From contig CALYLX010000067.1 of the NCBI GenBank assembly GCA_944990035.1, positions 310,001-374,000 of the forward strand: a stretch of 64,000 bases of DNA, written 5' to 3'. Both the position numbers and the translations under genes were made by a program. Of the stretch, positions 47,401-58,367 are shown piece after piece (positions within the stretch are counted from its first letter, which is position 1; each line of letters begins with the position of its first letter). The stretch is from Clitopilus passeckerianus (Eukaryota; Basidiomycota; Agaricomycetes; Agaricales; Entolomataceae). The notes beneath the pieces are model-generated. The model ran no database searches and was not told the origin of the DNA. It was given only the letters and a program-made list of their open reading frames with translations.

Positions 47401-50400
47401 TCGCTTGATGGAGAACTATTCGACAATCCCGAAGTCGATTTTGCAAAGCACCTCGTCGCCTGCTTCTTTCTTCGGATGCAGGGTCGTCATCCTCGTCTTC
47501 TGAGTCGGATTCGGAGTCGGCCCTTTCCTTCCCCTTCCCGTTGCTTGAGATGACCTCAGTCCCGTTGGTGCCAGAATCACTGCTTTGACTACCGAGTTTA
47601 TCGAGAGCAGCCTGAACCTCTTCAATAAGTCCCATGGCCTCCGCTTCAGCCTCAATCAGACTATTCAAGGCTGTCCTGAAGCGTCCAAGGTCTTCCCCAT
47701 CTCGGCTTTGCAACTGAGCGATTCGAATGACGACTTGAACCTAGATGGCACTCAGCAAATGTTAAGACTTATAATGGCGGAGATATCCACCTTGGATTTG
47801 ACGTCCTCCATCAACTTGCGCCAGTTCTCGTCTCTCATTCCCTAACACCAGGTAAGCCAAGCGCAGATTTCTAGTTCTATCAGGCATACCTGCAAGACTT
47901 CCTCCATTGTCTTCACAGTTCCTGGCTTGTGGCCGATTCTGTCATTCGGGCGAAGCAACTGCCCCACCTGCAGGAACACGGTCAGTCAAGTCCGCCCGCC
48001 AGCGACAGAATCAACATACCTGCGGGTGCGTGCAGATACCACGGAGTCTTCTGATGACAGAACGAAGAACTTGACCGTCGACTTCCCATCCCTCTACAGC
48101 AGCAACTCCTCGAGCATCAAGTCCAAGTTCCAATAAAGCGGCTTCAAGGGCTTGGTCGTAGACCTGTGCTATACGTTAGCCTATGGGATGACGGCAAAAG
48201 GCTGTACTTACGTGTCTTTCAACTGGCCCAAGCTTGATGTTGACGAGATAGCGTGTTTGTTGCGGGATGGTCAGCTCGTCCTTGACTTGAGACTTGAGGG
48301 TTCTGTGTAACCGTCAATATGTCGCTTTCAGTGTATCGCTATTCACACCCACCGAATCGCATAGGTCTTGAACAACTCAGCAAAGTGGGCAGCACCAAAA
48401 CCTGACGATACCATCCGATTCCAGACCTTATTGTTCCCGATGGCATGATTAACACGAAGGAATCTTGGACATAGTTAGTAAAACGCGCGGGTGGAATGTA
48501 GGGAGAGCTCGTACTTCAGGACGTGGATGAGGTCTGCTACTTGTCCGCGTGCAGGTGTTCCGGAAACAGCAAAGGAGGACAGGCGCGGGATCAAGGAGAC
48601 CATATCCCTAGACCCCTTCGTTAGCTGTGATTTTGTGAGGAAGAGCGCGTACAATACGTACTCAGTTTTGCCACCTCCGACCATCTGAACCTCATCCATG
48701 ACTACACGATACCATTCCACCATAACCAGTGGGCTCCTTGGTCGGTCAACATTCGAGTACGTCGCATTACTCCTCCGAGGCCGATCCGGCGCCGCCAACG
48801 CAACATTGAAATCTGACCTCAACGTGGCATACGTAACGATAACCACATCGAAAGTGTCCACGTAAGAGCACCAGTCTTGGACTTCAATACCATCGTCGGT
48901 ATCGACCTCTTCCTCGTCAACGTCCATAGCGTCCTGTTCTTTCTTTCTGTTCCTCCACCCACCCGTGTTCGGCGTCGCCGTGTGCTGTGCACCAAGCCTC
49001 GTCCCGTTCTTGATGCTCTTCCGAATCTTGCTTTTGGCTTCGTTGATCTGACTTTGAGTAATGGGTACTTGAACTTTAGCCCAGCCGTCGTAGATGAGGA
49101 CTTTCAGAGTAGGCGCATGAATCCTGAGCTCGTCAGCCCACTGTGACGCAAGTGCTGGTGGTGTGACGATGAGTGTGGCCTACATTTGAAACATTAGTTA
49201 GAAGAAGCTGTGAGCGTCAAAATATGTCATGCCTTGGTCTCTTTCACATCCAGTTTCGCCTCGGGATCCCAGCTTGAAATGGTATGATTCCGCCCCGGTG
49301 GGGCAGGGTTGAGCATGATCATGCTTATAGTTTCAACTGTCTTTCCAAGTCCCGGTTCTTCCGCCAGGATACCACCAAATGTAGACGTGAGGTCCGGAGG
49401 TATAGAGGAGACTACGCCGTTGAGGCGGTTGAAGTAGAATGTCGCATTCGATAACTGAATCTTGCCCCAGAAAGAGGGCAGAGAAGAATCCTGAAGGTTT
49501 CTTGTTTCTATCTCGCCGTTCGGAGTAATCATCTTTCCTTCCCTTGAGAGTAGCCATGATACGCTTCGTCGCTGGAAAGGAAGGAGGATTGGTCGAAGTT
49601 CTTGTGGTTGCAGAGCCTCAAAGAGGTTTGAAGATGCGAGTGCTGGCGCAGGACCAAGGATGGAGTAGAAGAAGGGTATGTTGATGGACCCATCGAACGA
49701 CGGTGGAGTAGGGAAGGGTGAAGGGCAAATATATTCAAGGACACGACGTTGGGCATCGTCGACTTCAGTAGCCTTGAATTGTTTATTGGCGCGATGCTTT
49801 GATGGCTCCAACAGCCCTTCCACCTCAAGGTAAACCGAAACAGTGAACTGAAACCGAAATGAAAGGAGGTCGGGTGATTCGTCGAGTAGATGGACTTTGA
49901 GGTGTGTCTGGATAGACGCACACCCAGCAGCATGGAGGATGGCTGAAGCGAAGAAAATATCCTTCATGCGCTCGGGAAGGTCATACCACCCGGCATCAAT
50001 TTCCTCATTGCCGAAAGGCGGTACAAGGAAAAACCAATATGCACTGCGGCCACCAGTGGGGAGCGTCGCAACTAAACGATTCTGGTGAATCGAAAGCCCA
50101 AATGCACCCAAATCGACGCTGCTAAAACCTTTCGTTCGCAACTCTTTGATAGTCTCCTGTAAATCCGCTTCCGAAATCTTTTGCTGTTTGGTAACTTCAA
50201 GTCGGCGCCCAGTAAGACCCTCTGGAATTGTTTCGGAGGTCCTAAACGATATGTTGAACAAATGTTCAATCACTGGTGCATCGGGGGCTGATTTTGGGGT
50301 AGTTTGACGCGAATCTGGCAGGTACGGATAGAGGTTGCCCTCAGGGTACATAATGCCGAGGTACCTCTCGCGCAATACGAATCCATTAACAGTTCGTAGA

Positions 50401-50639
50401 CGCTTTGAAACTTGCTCGTGAGAATCGTCCGTGTCTAGTAGGCGTTTTTTCCCTTTCAAATTGTCGATCTGGGAGTCGTCACTGTCTTCGGAAGAGGCGC
50501 GCTTTTCGACTTGTCGCAATAGTTTGGTTAAAATGTGAACATTCAAAGCAGGTTGATAACCGTTTCCTTTGAACGCTGGCCATATATCTTCTGAAAGTGT
50601 TTGCAACGCCTCAACGTGCTCGGACGTTGTGCTCAGCAT
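44454..50639 (-). CDS. SHPRH/Irc20-like SNF2 helicase with RING finger
   Basis: Large nuclear protein combining a SNF2 ATPase with a RING E3 ubiquitin ligase, the architecture of SHPRH and yeast Irc20 in replication stress and DNA repair. The long first exon (from 50639) covers the N-terminal region and enters the helicase: RPILLPFQRRSVSWLL near 49590, then GGILAEEPGLGKTVETISMI (Walker A GLGKT) near 49340. VVMDEVQMVGGGKT is motif II, in DEVQ form. FAVSGTPARG follows, then a long acidic insert. The RING finger lies around 45880-46110 (CILCRCEF, then CAHVFCE, ACMKAWIQRREGRTCPVC). The second helicase lobe includes SIVFSAWADSLL and AIARIDRMGQTRPTE. The end is SRLPYDP. Many introns give roughly 1,400-1,500 residues. 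Its 5' part has been copied to 52915-53655. Confidence 0.9.
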
Positions 50640-51287
50640 TGAGGGCTGCTGGGCGTTGGTGGCGAAGACGCGTGCTGAGTCGCGTAATTTAAAACTGCCT
50701 CACGTGGCCGTTCACACGTGCTCGGTACCGACGCCCCCGCTCCCGACGCTCCCGCCCTATGCGCCTGCCAATCATAGGGAAGTGCGCCTTTCCTCTTTTG
50801 GGATTCACCGACGCGTCATTCAGCAACGATCAAAACCAAAATCAAACCTTCCCATGGCTTGTCAATTCTCAAGAATCTCAATCAATGCAAGTCAAGGGAC
50901 AGATGGCTGTATGCGTTGACCCTTATGAAGCTGTTGGGCATCAGGGCGTCCATTGCCTGCACAAGCAATTCTGGGCAGGCCGAACGGCCATGTGCACCCC
51001 GAAAGGGGCGCCAGAGTCTCCTATTTTGGTGATAGCCTCCTTCTAGTGGAATTCCTCCGTCCTGGGCCTCCCACTCAATGTGATTCTGTCTTACTCGGCA
51101 ACTGCACTGTCAATTAATTCCCGGGACAATGGGCAGCCGTGACAGCGGGACCTGAGAGCTAAAGATACTTCATGCTCTTGGCCCTGTAAGGAACAACGAG
51201 GCATCACATTACTTCAAGACTCATGAACGACGCCATGTCTTTCATCTTTCTGATGTCAGCCTAGCTGCTCAGCAACCCTCTCGCCTC
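50640..51287. promoter_or_regulatory. Divergent promoter region, SHPRH-like gene and DUF6533 gene 1
   Basis: These 648 bp separate two divergent starts. No gene is supported within it. The matching position in the duplicated unit is 53656-54167, which looks only patchily similar. Confidence 0.4.
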
Positions 51288-52548
51288 ATGATTGACCACC
51301 ACTTTGTGCGCAATGCCGTCTGCCGTGAGTGTCTATCAGTTTGGATGTGAACCGGTAGTTCTGATACAAATGGTTTTCACAGTGGCAGCATTCACTTGCA
51401 TGGCTTGGGAAAGCATACTTACCTGTTGTCAAGAATACAAGCACGTTTGGCGGTCAGTTGTTCTTCACTCTACAGATATTCAGGATCGTAACGAGACTTC
51501 GCCTATCATCAGAGGTGGTTGCAGTGCGTCTGTCAAGTGGCTTTATCTCTTCTCACGATATACCGGCCTCGCAACTCTTCTGTAAGTGAGGAAGTTTCTC
51601 CAATGGTGATCCACTTTGAGCTCAATTTTCCTTCAGAATCAACTGCATTCTCTTGGCGGGCCCTCTTTCTTACGACGATCTGGATAAACCGATATGCCGC
51701 ATCTGGTTCGGCTTCTTGACGATCGCTTTAATGCTGCTCTGGTCAGCAATGGACTCGCTACTAGCGCTGCGAGGTGAGAATGGATCTACATCCGCAATGT
51801 CACCCAAAGCTCATCTCTCTTAGTGTACGCGCTATATCGACGCGATCCAATCATTGGTGCATTTCTTACTGGCCTAACATCAATCAACCTTCTCCTCAAC
51901 ATTGGATTCGGGATGATGGCTACCTGGAAGACTAAGTACGATTTTCGATGCGAAGCCGAACGTGCACCCATTGAGATTCTCTGCTCTGGGTACGCTCCTC
52001 CTTTTCTTGCTTATCCTCGTCAAGAACTAACGTTTCTTCAGCTCCATAACCATATTGAGTAACCTGATGCTATGGTCGATGACACAATACAAGAATATAT
52101 GGGCAGCACGAGACGGAGGGGATACGGCTCCACAGATACGGGTAGTGGCTCGAGACGCTGGATGGGTCTTTTTTGGGCTTCTCGGTGAGTGTATGTTTAG
52201 TCCGCTGATCTTGAAACACTTCTAATCTCCCTGGAAGCCGTCGTCGTATCCCTCGCCCCCTATTCAATTCATGTGCACGTTGCTGGGCATTTCGTTTTTA
52301 TGTCAGTGATCTCCATTACGAATCCCGGATACTTGGAATCTTACGACATGCAATCCACACAGTTGGCCAATAACATTTATTTCGATCTTTGTGCGTCATC
52401 GAACTCCCGCATCCGGCAGATCATTTGCTCACCTATCCTGCCCTTTCAGACGTGCAGACTTATTCTAAACATGCTGTCCTTACACATACCCGATTCAGAC
52501 ACCTTTACGGCACTGTCTACCTATCCCGGACCAATCGATAATTCCTAA
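51288..52548 (+). CDS. DUF6533-type seven-helix membrane protein, copy 1
   Basis: Integral membrane protein of the abundant agaricomycete DUF6533 family (function unknown). The first exon MIDHHFVRNAVC joins to LAAFTCMAWESILTCCQEYK, the family's WEYLLTF-like segment. It continues WLYLFSRYTGLATLL, then NCILLAGPLSYDDLDKP, LWSAMDSLLALRVYALYRRD and WVFFGLLAVVVSLAPY. The late part reads GHFVFIWPITFISIFTCRL and ends in GPIDNS at 52548. About eight short introns all keep frame, giving about 300 residues. The region just past the stop codon is strikingly conserved in copy 2, so an alternative longer tail is possible (see findings). It is divergent from the SHPRH-like gene and is part of a tandem duplication. 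Confidence 0.85.
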
Positions 52549-52805
52549 TTCCGAACTTCATGAGCGTGACCAGCCGTCTGGACCAAGATCTGAATACTGG
52601 CACAGCGTGTTTTAAGCCGTTCGGGACCTTGCCATGCCGATGGCTTCTGCCCCCCGGAAAGCGTTCTCACCCCTTCCACCGGATGGTCTTCACCGAGATT
52701 TCGATGGTAGTTCGCGAGCTGTCCGAGATCTACACGAGAGGTCCAGTATACCATGCTATTCTTGATGAGATGCACATCCTATGGCCGCCTATGAATCTTC
52801 ATTGA
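52549..52805 (+). other. Conserved post-stop segment of DUF6533 copy 1
   Basis: This flank is closely matched by 55414-55530. Joining an earlier donor (GTCTAC, near 52515) to the acceptor at GACCAG (about 52573) would open an 80-codon tail with RLDQDLNTGTACFKPFGTL up to a stop at about 52805. The differences from copy 2 fall mostly on third codon positions of that frame. It may be an alternative C-terminal exon. Confidence 0.4.
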
Positions 52806-52914
52806 CTACAACATTGTCAAGAAACCAGACGGTAGCCCTTCGACCTATCCCTCCGTAGATATCTCCTTCGTTGCGTTGAACACCAAATCTCCAACGTTAG
52901 CCAGAACTGTAATG

Positions 52915-53655
52915 ACGGGAGGTCGACCCTATCAAGTCCTCGAACAGATGAACTTGGAGGCGTGTCTAGGTAGATACATGACTGTCAATGGAAGATGACT
53001 AAAGCGAAGGAAATATCCTTGACACGTTCAGGAGGTCCATACAACGCGGCATCGACATCCTCACTGCCAAAAGGTGGCAAAAGGAAAAACCGATTTCCAA
53101 ACTAGCCACCAGGAGTGAAGGAGGCAACCAAACGATCCTGGTGAATCAAAGGTCGAAGCGCGCCTAAATCCACGCTGGTTAAGTCTCTCTTTCGTAAGTG
53201 CTTGATGGTCTCCTGCGAACCCGCTTCTGCGGCCTTGGGTTGTTGTGGGTATCAAGTTAATGACTGGTCAGATCACCTTGGATTTTGTTGACGGTCCCGA
53301 ATGACATGTTGAATATATGTTCAATTACTGGTGCCTCGGGAGCTGATTTTGGTGTATCTTGGCGCGATTCCACCAAGGATGGATACATGATGTTGTGTGC
53401 AGATAACATAATGCCGAAGGCCCTCTCTTGCAACCTGAATCCACTGACGGTTCGTAGACGCTTGTGTGCTCACCGAGAGTTTCGAATCGCTGTTCTCCGA
53501 GCCGTCACTGCCTTTGGATTGGCCATCTAGGGCATCCAGCAAAATTTTGGTTAAAACATAATGGTTCTTGGTGGGCCAATATGTGGCGGATTAGGGGGTA
53601 GTCCATACATCTTGTGCTAGCGTATCTAACCCTCAACGTGCTCGGACGTTGCCCT
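52915..53655 (-). pseudogene. Degenerate copy of the SHPRH-like gene 5' part
   Basis: This stretch matches 49860-50640 of the SHPRH-like gene in order and strand. Recognisable shared words include GTTCAATCACTGGTGC versus GTTCAATTACTGGTGC, CTGATTTTGG followed by GCGCGATTC-like sequence, ACGGTTCGTAGACGCTT and CAACGTGCTCGGACGTTG. The start codon region is altered (CAGCATT became CAAGTAA), and stops and small indels break the frame. The helicase and RING parts are absent. It lies between the two DUF6533 genes as the left half of the duplicated unit. Confidence 0.82.
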
Positions 53656-54167
53656 CAAGTAATGGTTAAGACGCGGCGTTGATGACAGTCAAGACGCGTC
53701 AGTCAGCAGTTGTTGTTTTGATTCCGCTCGAGGCCCTTAGTGATCAAAACTCCCAGGGCCTGTCAATGCGGCGAGATGGCTAAGTTGATGTAGCCTCAAG
53801 GCCGAGCATACTATCTACACCTGCATTGCCCCGATGATGGGAGAGTTTAAGAGACCGCATCCAGCTGCAGCAGAGAGAGTGGCAAGAGACTTTGGAAGGC
53901 TAAGAGCTATATAAGCCACTCTTTCGTGCCTATTCTCGCTACTGGGCCTTTGAAGTTTCGATGGACTCCCTTCTTGTCCATCAGCAACTCGATCGCATAA
54001 TTAATTCCCAAGGCAAGAGAGCGATGCAGCGCCGCGACATCGGGTCACGAGGATGAAAGTAGTTCCCCACATCTCGACCCTGCAACGACCATTGAGGCAT
54101 ATAGCCCGGACTCAGGAATGACAGGTTTTTCACCTGGTGTCATGCCTATCAGCCCCGCAACAGTTCC
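53656..54167. other. Intergenic region upstream of DUF6533 copy 2
   Basis: Counterpart of the promoter region at 50640-51287. No gene is supported. Confidence 0.4.
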
Positions 54168-55413
54168 ATGGCCGAACATCATTTCGTGCGTAATTCTGTC
54201 TGCTGTGAGTGGTTTGACGGTTCTGGATAGGAATGGATTGTACTTATCTGCACCATTTCGCAGTGGCAGCATTGATTTGTCTCGCTTGGGAGAGTGTGCT
54301 CACCTGCCGGAAGGAGTACAAGCATGTTTGGCGGTGAGCTGTCTTCAGAGTATGCAACCTCTCATTCAAGACTTACAATGTCCTCAGAGGCGGCTTCACA
54401 TTGGTTAAGTTGCTCTATCTATTCTCTCGATATGCAGGCCTTACAGTTCAAGTGTAAGTGGCCAGGTCGAACATCGAGCGCTTGTGTTCTGAAGCGTGCT
54501 CCAGAACTAATTGCGTTCTTCTGGCTGGACCTCTCTCGTATGACGTGCTGGATACACGAACATGCCGCAGATGGTTCGGCTTTCTGACTCTCTCTTCAAT
54601 ACTCCTCTGGGCAGCAATGGACTCAATCCTGGCTCTGCGAGGTGAGTCTGGCCTACATCTTGCCAGGCGACGCTCATTCCCTTTAGTGTACGCGTTATAT
54701 CGACGGGATTTGATCGCTGGTCGCTTTCTCCTCGGCTTTTTAACAATAATCTTTGTCCTCAATCTGGCGCTTGGAACGAAGGCCATTCTCAAGATAGACT
54801 ACGACTTTCGATGTGAAGCTGACGGTGGACCGATCGAGATCCTCTACTTCACGTATGTTCCTATCTACAACTAGCTCCGCTTCCAATTGGATTTTGATAT
54901 TTCCTCAGCTTTATCACCTTGTTAAAGCACTTGATATTATGGTCAATGTCACACAACCGAAAGCTATGGGTAGCACGGAATGAAGGGGCAACAGCCCCGC
55001 TAATAAAGCTAGTTACTCGAGATGCTGGATGGGTCTTTTTTGGGATTCTTGGTATGCATATCCTCGTATGCTCCGCTTGAAACACTCCTAATCTACAGTT
55101 AAGCTATGGTCGTAACCGTTGCTCCCTATACATTCCGCGTGCACGTCGCTGGGCATCTCATTTTTGTGTCAGTGAATCTCGCTTCAACCCTACATATTTA
55201 GTGTCTAACGACACCGAACTCCCACAGATGGCCAATAACATTTATGTCCATCTTTGTAAGTTTTGACGGTTCCGCATTTTACAGGGGACATACTCACCTA
55301 TCCCACTCTTTCAGACCTGCCGGCTTATTCTAAACATGCTAGCTCTACGTATACCCGATTCCGATACCTTTACCGAGCTGTCTACCTATCCTGGACAAAC
55401 CGATAACTCTTAA
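54168..55413 (+). CDS. DUF6533-type seven-helix membrane protein, copy 2
   Basis: Tandem paralogue of 51288-52548 with the same exon layout. MAEHHFVRNSVC joins to LAALICLAWESVLTCRKEYK, then VKLLYLFSRYAGLTVQV, NCVLLAGPLSYDVLDTR, LWAAMDSILALRVYALYRRD and ILKIDYDFRCEADGGPIEI. It continues WVFFGILAMVVTVAPYTF, WPITFMSIFTCRLILNM and ends GQTDNS at 55413. Every splice site and frame is intact, so this copy looks functional, unlike the SHPRH fragment duplicated with it. Coding segments are well conserved while introns have diverged strongly. The duplication is therefore not recent, and the protein has been under selection. Confidence 0.84.
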
Positions 55414-56088
55414 ATTCCGAACTTCACGAGCGTGACCAGCCGTCTGGACCAAGATCTCAACACCTACGCAGCGTGCTTTAAACCGTTCGGAACCTTGCCA
55501 TGCCGATGGCTTCTACCCCAGGGAGCGCCCTAACGCCTTCCCTGCGAATGCTTCTCACCGAGATCTCTGGAGGAAAGCCAAGTTGAATGGCGGTTCGAGA
55601 TCTGGTTCGAGATGTACAGGTCATTCGGATTCACCATGTCGTCCCAGAGGGTTTGAACATCCCGTAATCGTCAACGAACCTCCGCCAATTGCAGGGTGTC
55701 CATCAGCGCTGAAGATGGGGGATGCCTCCATGTGGAGGGTGGTAACGTAGAAGAATCTGCGGGCCTCTCGCATCATGACATTAACACAGTTCGACACTCG
55801 CTTGCTATACAATTCTGGTTCCCCAACAAGCGCTAACTCGCAAATTTTACGGAAGGCCACCAGCCCTCGCCATCTTCAATACTTGCAACCGGACAGGAAG
55901 AAGTAGTGAATTACTCGTCGCCTTGATGCTTAAATCTGCCGGCCAATGCATCCGTGATAAACCCTCCGATGAATTAGACTAAGACTACATGGTATATTAT
56001 GTCAATGAATGAGAAACCAGCCCGTGATATGAATCTCTCCGCGAATAATGAAAAATATATAATGACTGTGAAGGAAGAGGAAAGAGCG
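55414..56088. other. Flank after DUF6533 copy 2
   Basis: The first 120 bp match the post-stop segment of copy 1. A minus-strand open piece at about 55621-55860 (FFYVTTLHMEASPIFSADGH, then PAIGGGS) faintly recalls the region before the glycine loop of agaricomycete protein kinases. It is too short and broken to call. Confidence 0.35.
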
Positions 56089-57319
56089 TTAAACCTCGGT
56101 ACCAAGCCCAATCGACTCCTTGTGTCCCGGCTTGAACGCCATCATGGAAAGAACCTCGTTCGATCCATCAGGGTCGTTATTTCTTGTGGCAGAACCATCC
56201 GAGTTGTAGTGGCTGCTCCCAAATCGAATCTTCGACAACTCCTGGTCGGATACTGTGTTTGCCGACCATGCTCGTCCACGGGCTACACGAAGGACAATCA
56301 GGATGGGCGCCATGCACTATCCGAAAGGATATGTCAGTCGCTGAGCGGTAGAAGTTCTGGAACTGAAACCTTACCTGAATCTGGATAAGAAGTGGGATGA
56401 ATAGATTTGCAGCCGTGTTATGCGATCCATACAAAGAGACGAAGATCAAGGAGACGACGCCATATGGGAGGGCGGACTCGAGTAGGACTGTTGCAATGTT
56501 TGAGTACATCCTGCCGTGATGGGAGCCTATCGCCGTTATAATCTTCTGTCGCATGTAGAGTAGCCGACCGATCAAAAGGCAGGTTAAAAGAATGTTCAAG
56601 CCCATGATTATTGAGAAGTATGGGACGGAGAAGTTGAGAGTTGTGTTTGCCCAGAGGCTTGACTGGGGACGGGAGGCCTGAACAGTAGTGAGGCAGCCAA
56701 ATACTAGAACAGTCGTCAGTAGAGCGAAGAGGTGTAAACGGGATGAAACGTACTCGTTGCGGCTAGCCACGCAAGGATAGGAACGGGTAAGATCCACCAA
56801 CGAGCATAGACAACATAAACACGGTAAATCTACACTTGTGGTCAAATTACAATTCGTCTTCTGAGCTAGGAGGCGACTTACCAGGAGAGCGTCCGCAAGG
56901 AAGCTAATCACGATCGACTCCGCATTTCCCGCAATATTTGTGGCAACAGCTTGTTGTTCAATCAAATAAGCCAGAGGTCCACCAGGGTATCCACGATTGT
57001 TGACATAGACCTCTTGACTAAACCGCATATTCAATGCAATGTTCACCGATCCCAAGCAGAAGAGAATCAGCACGAAGGCCAGCCAAGCCATGTTTCTTGA
57101 GCCATTCCGTGTTCGGTCGGTCACCAGGTAATACGAGCAAGTGCCGGCGACCGCAATGGTTAGACCTACGCGCAATGTCAAAAGTTAAACGGCACCGACA
57201 AGCTTCTGAGCAAGAGAAGACACTCACCGTAGCCGACAGCACCTAGGTAGACTGCTACGAAGTTCACCTGTTCGAGCCATAGCAATCCTGGAGGATCTTG
57301 AGTTGCGTAGGGGTTGGTC
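56089..57319 (-). CDS. Seven-helix membrane protein (third family member type)
   Basis: Integral membrane protein with the same overall layout as the pair at 14.5-17.6 kb, but more distant in sequence. It starts MTNPYATQDPPGLLWLEQVN at 57319, then LTIAVAGTCSYYLVT, WLAFVLILFCLGSVNIALN, IVISFLADALL joined to IYRVYVVYARWWILPVP, and TLNFSVPYFSIIMGLNILL. It continues ALPYGVVSLIFVSLYGSH, LFIPLLIQIQ-CMAPILIVLRVARG and a polar tail ending GLGTEV at 56089. About five introns keep frame, giving about 330 residues. The LADALL/IYR junction mirrors GDAIA/IYRCF of the other family members. Function is unknown. Confidence 0.8.
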
Positions 57320-57998
57320 ATGGTGAGCGGGGAGAACGACTTCGGCGTCCTAGTTCCGACGACATTGAATATATAAAGTGAAAAACGATGTCAAGCATCC
57401 TGACGACTGGAGCACTTGAAGCATGATAATCAAGGGCAGGAGAAAATGCTGCTCGGTGTTAGGCACTTACCCGGCACCAGTGGCTGACAAAGGTGATTCA
57501 ACATCAACTTTGCCAGCCGCAGCCAATGAGGGTAAGCGAAAGAAGGAAACTTGAGTGACATTGGCGTTTTGGTGCTCAACTTGTCGTGAAAAATTGATCT
57601 TTGATGAGTGGGGATTAGGCGCCAGAAAGGGCGGAAAAGACATAGTTCCTCAACATTGTAATGATTTCATTAAAGCTATCCGTCAGTATTCCACGGTGAG
57701 AACTCACAATACTTGGCTTCGTTCGGTATATATCACTATCACCATCGACGGAAGAACAGTTTAAGCAACCAATGAATGCCGACCTGAACCATCTCTGTGT
57801 TATGACTTGAACTTGGGGCAGAAAACTGTAGTTGGCAAATTATCATTAATTCCACCGCGCCTCCTAGAAATACATCATTCCGGTTGTTGGCCGGAAACAA
57901 CCTTTCGACTAGAATACATGCTCAACTACAACCGAATATTGCGAGCCTGAGCCCTATCCCAACCCACAAGCCAGTTTAATCGGGGTTCAGTGAGCCAA
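57320..57998. other. Intergenic region
   Basis: Upstream of the seven-helix gene and downstream of the His-tailed protein gene. No supported reading frame. Confidence 0.4.
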
Positions 57999-58367
57999 CT
58001 AGCCATTATGACTGTCCGCAGAGTGTGAATGTGTATGATGATGATCATTGGCATGATGGGTGGGTTCCATGGTGGGCGATTTCGGCAGGCCGTAAAAGAT
58101 ATCGGGCCTGGGCAGGTGATCGATATTCGTTGTCTTTTGAAGCAAAGATCGAGTTTTGAAAGTGACGACCGTATTTAGGGTTGCGAAGATGAAGACGAGG
58201 GCACAGAGGATGTAGAATAGGGTTACGGTCGTACTTGAGAGCGTCTTGGCTTTTGATTCTGGGATAAAATCCATTTCCGTGGATTCATCCTCGGCGGAGA
58301 CCAGCGGCTTCAACTCTGCGTTAGCACCTTGGAAGTCTCCATCGCTTAGAGATGCATAGTTCGACAT
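57999..58367 (-). CDS. Single-pass membrane protein with His-rich tail
   Basis: A 122-residue protein from an ATG at 58365-58367. It has a polar acidic head (residues 1-45), one clear helix (TLFYILCALVFIFATLNTVV, about 48-67), then the piece LPRPDIFYGLP and a His-rich end (HHANDHHHTHSHSADSHNG). Head, helix and the RPDxFxGL-like piece recall the N-terminal region of some basidiomycete membrane proteins, including the anchor of UstYa-like proteins, but the enzymatic part with HxxHC motifs is missing. The His cluster could bind metal ions. No intron is needed. It lies 2 kb before three UstYa-like genes, so a link to them is possible but unproven. Confidence 0.6.
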   Translation of the reverse strand: MSNYASLSDGDFQGANAELKPLVSAEDESTEMDFIPESKAKTLSSTTVTLFYILCALVFIFATLNTVVTFKTRSLLQKTTNIDHLPRPDIFYGLPKSPTMEPTHHANDHHHTHSHSADSHNG

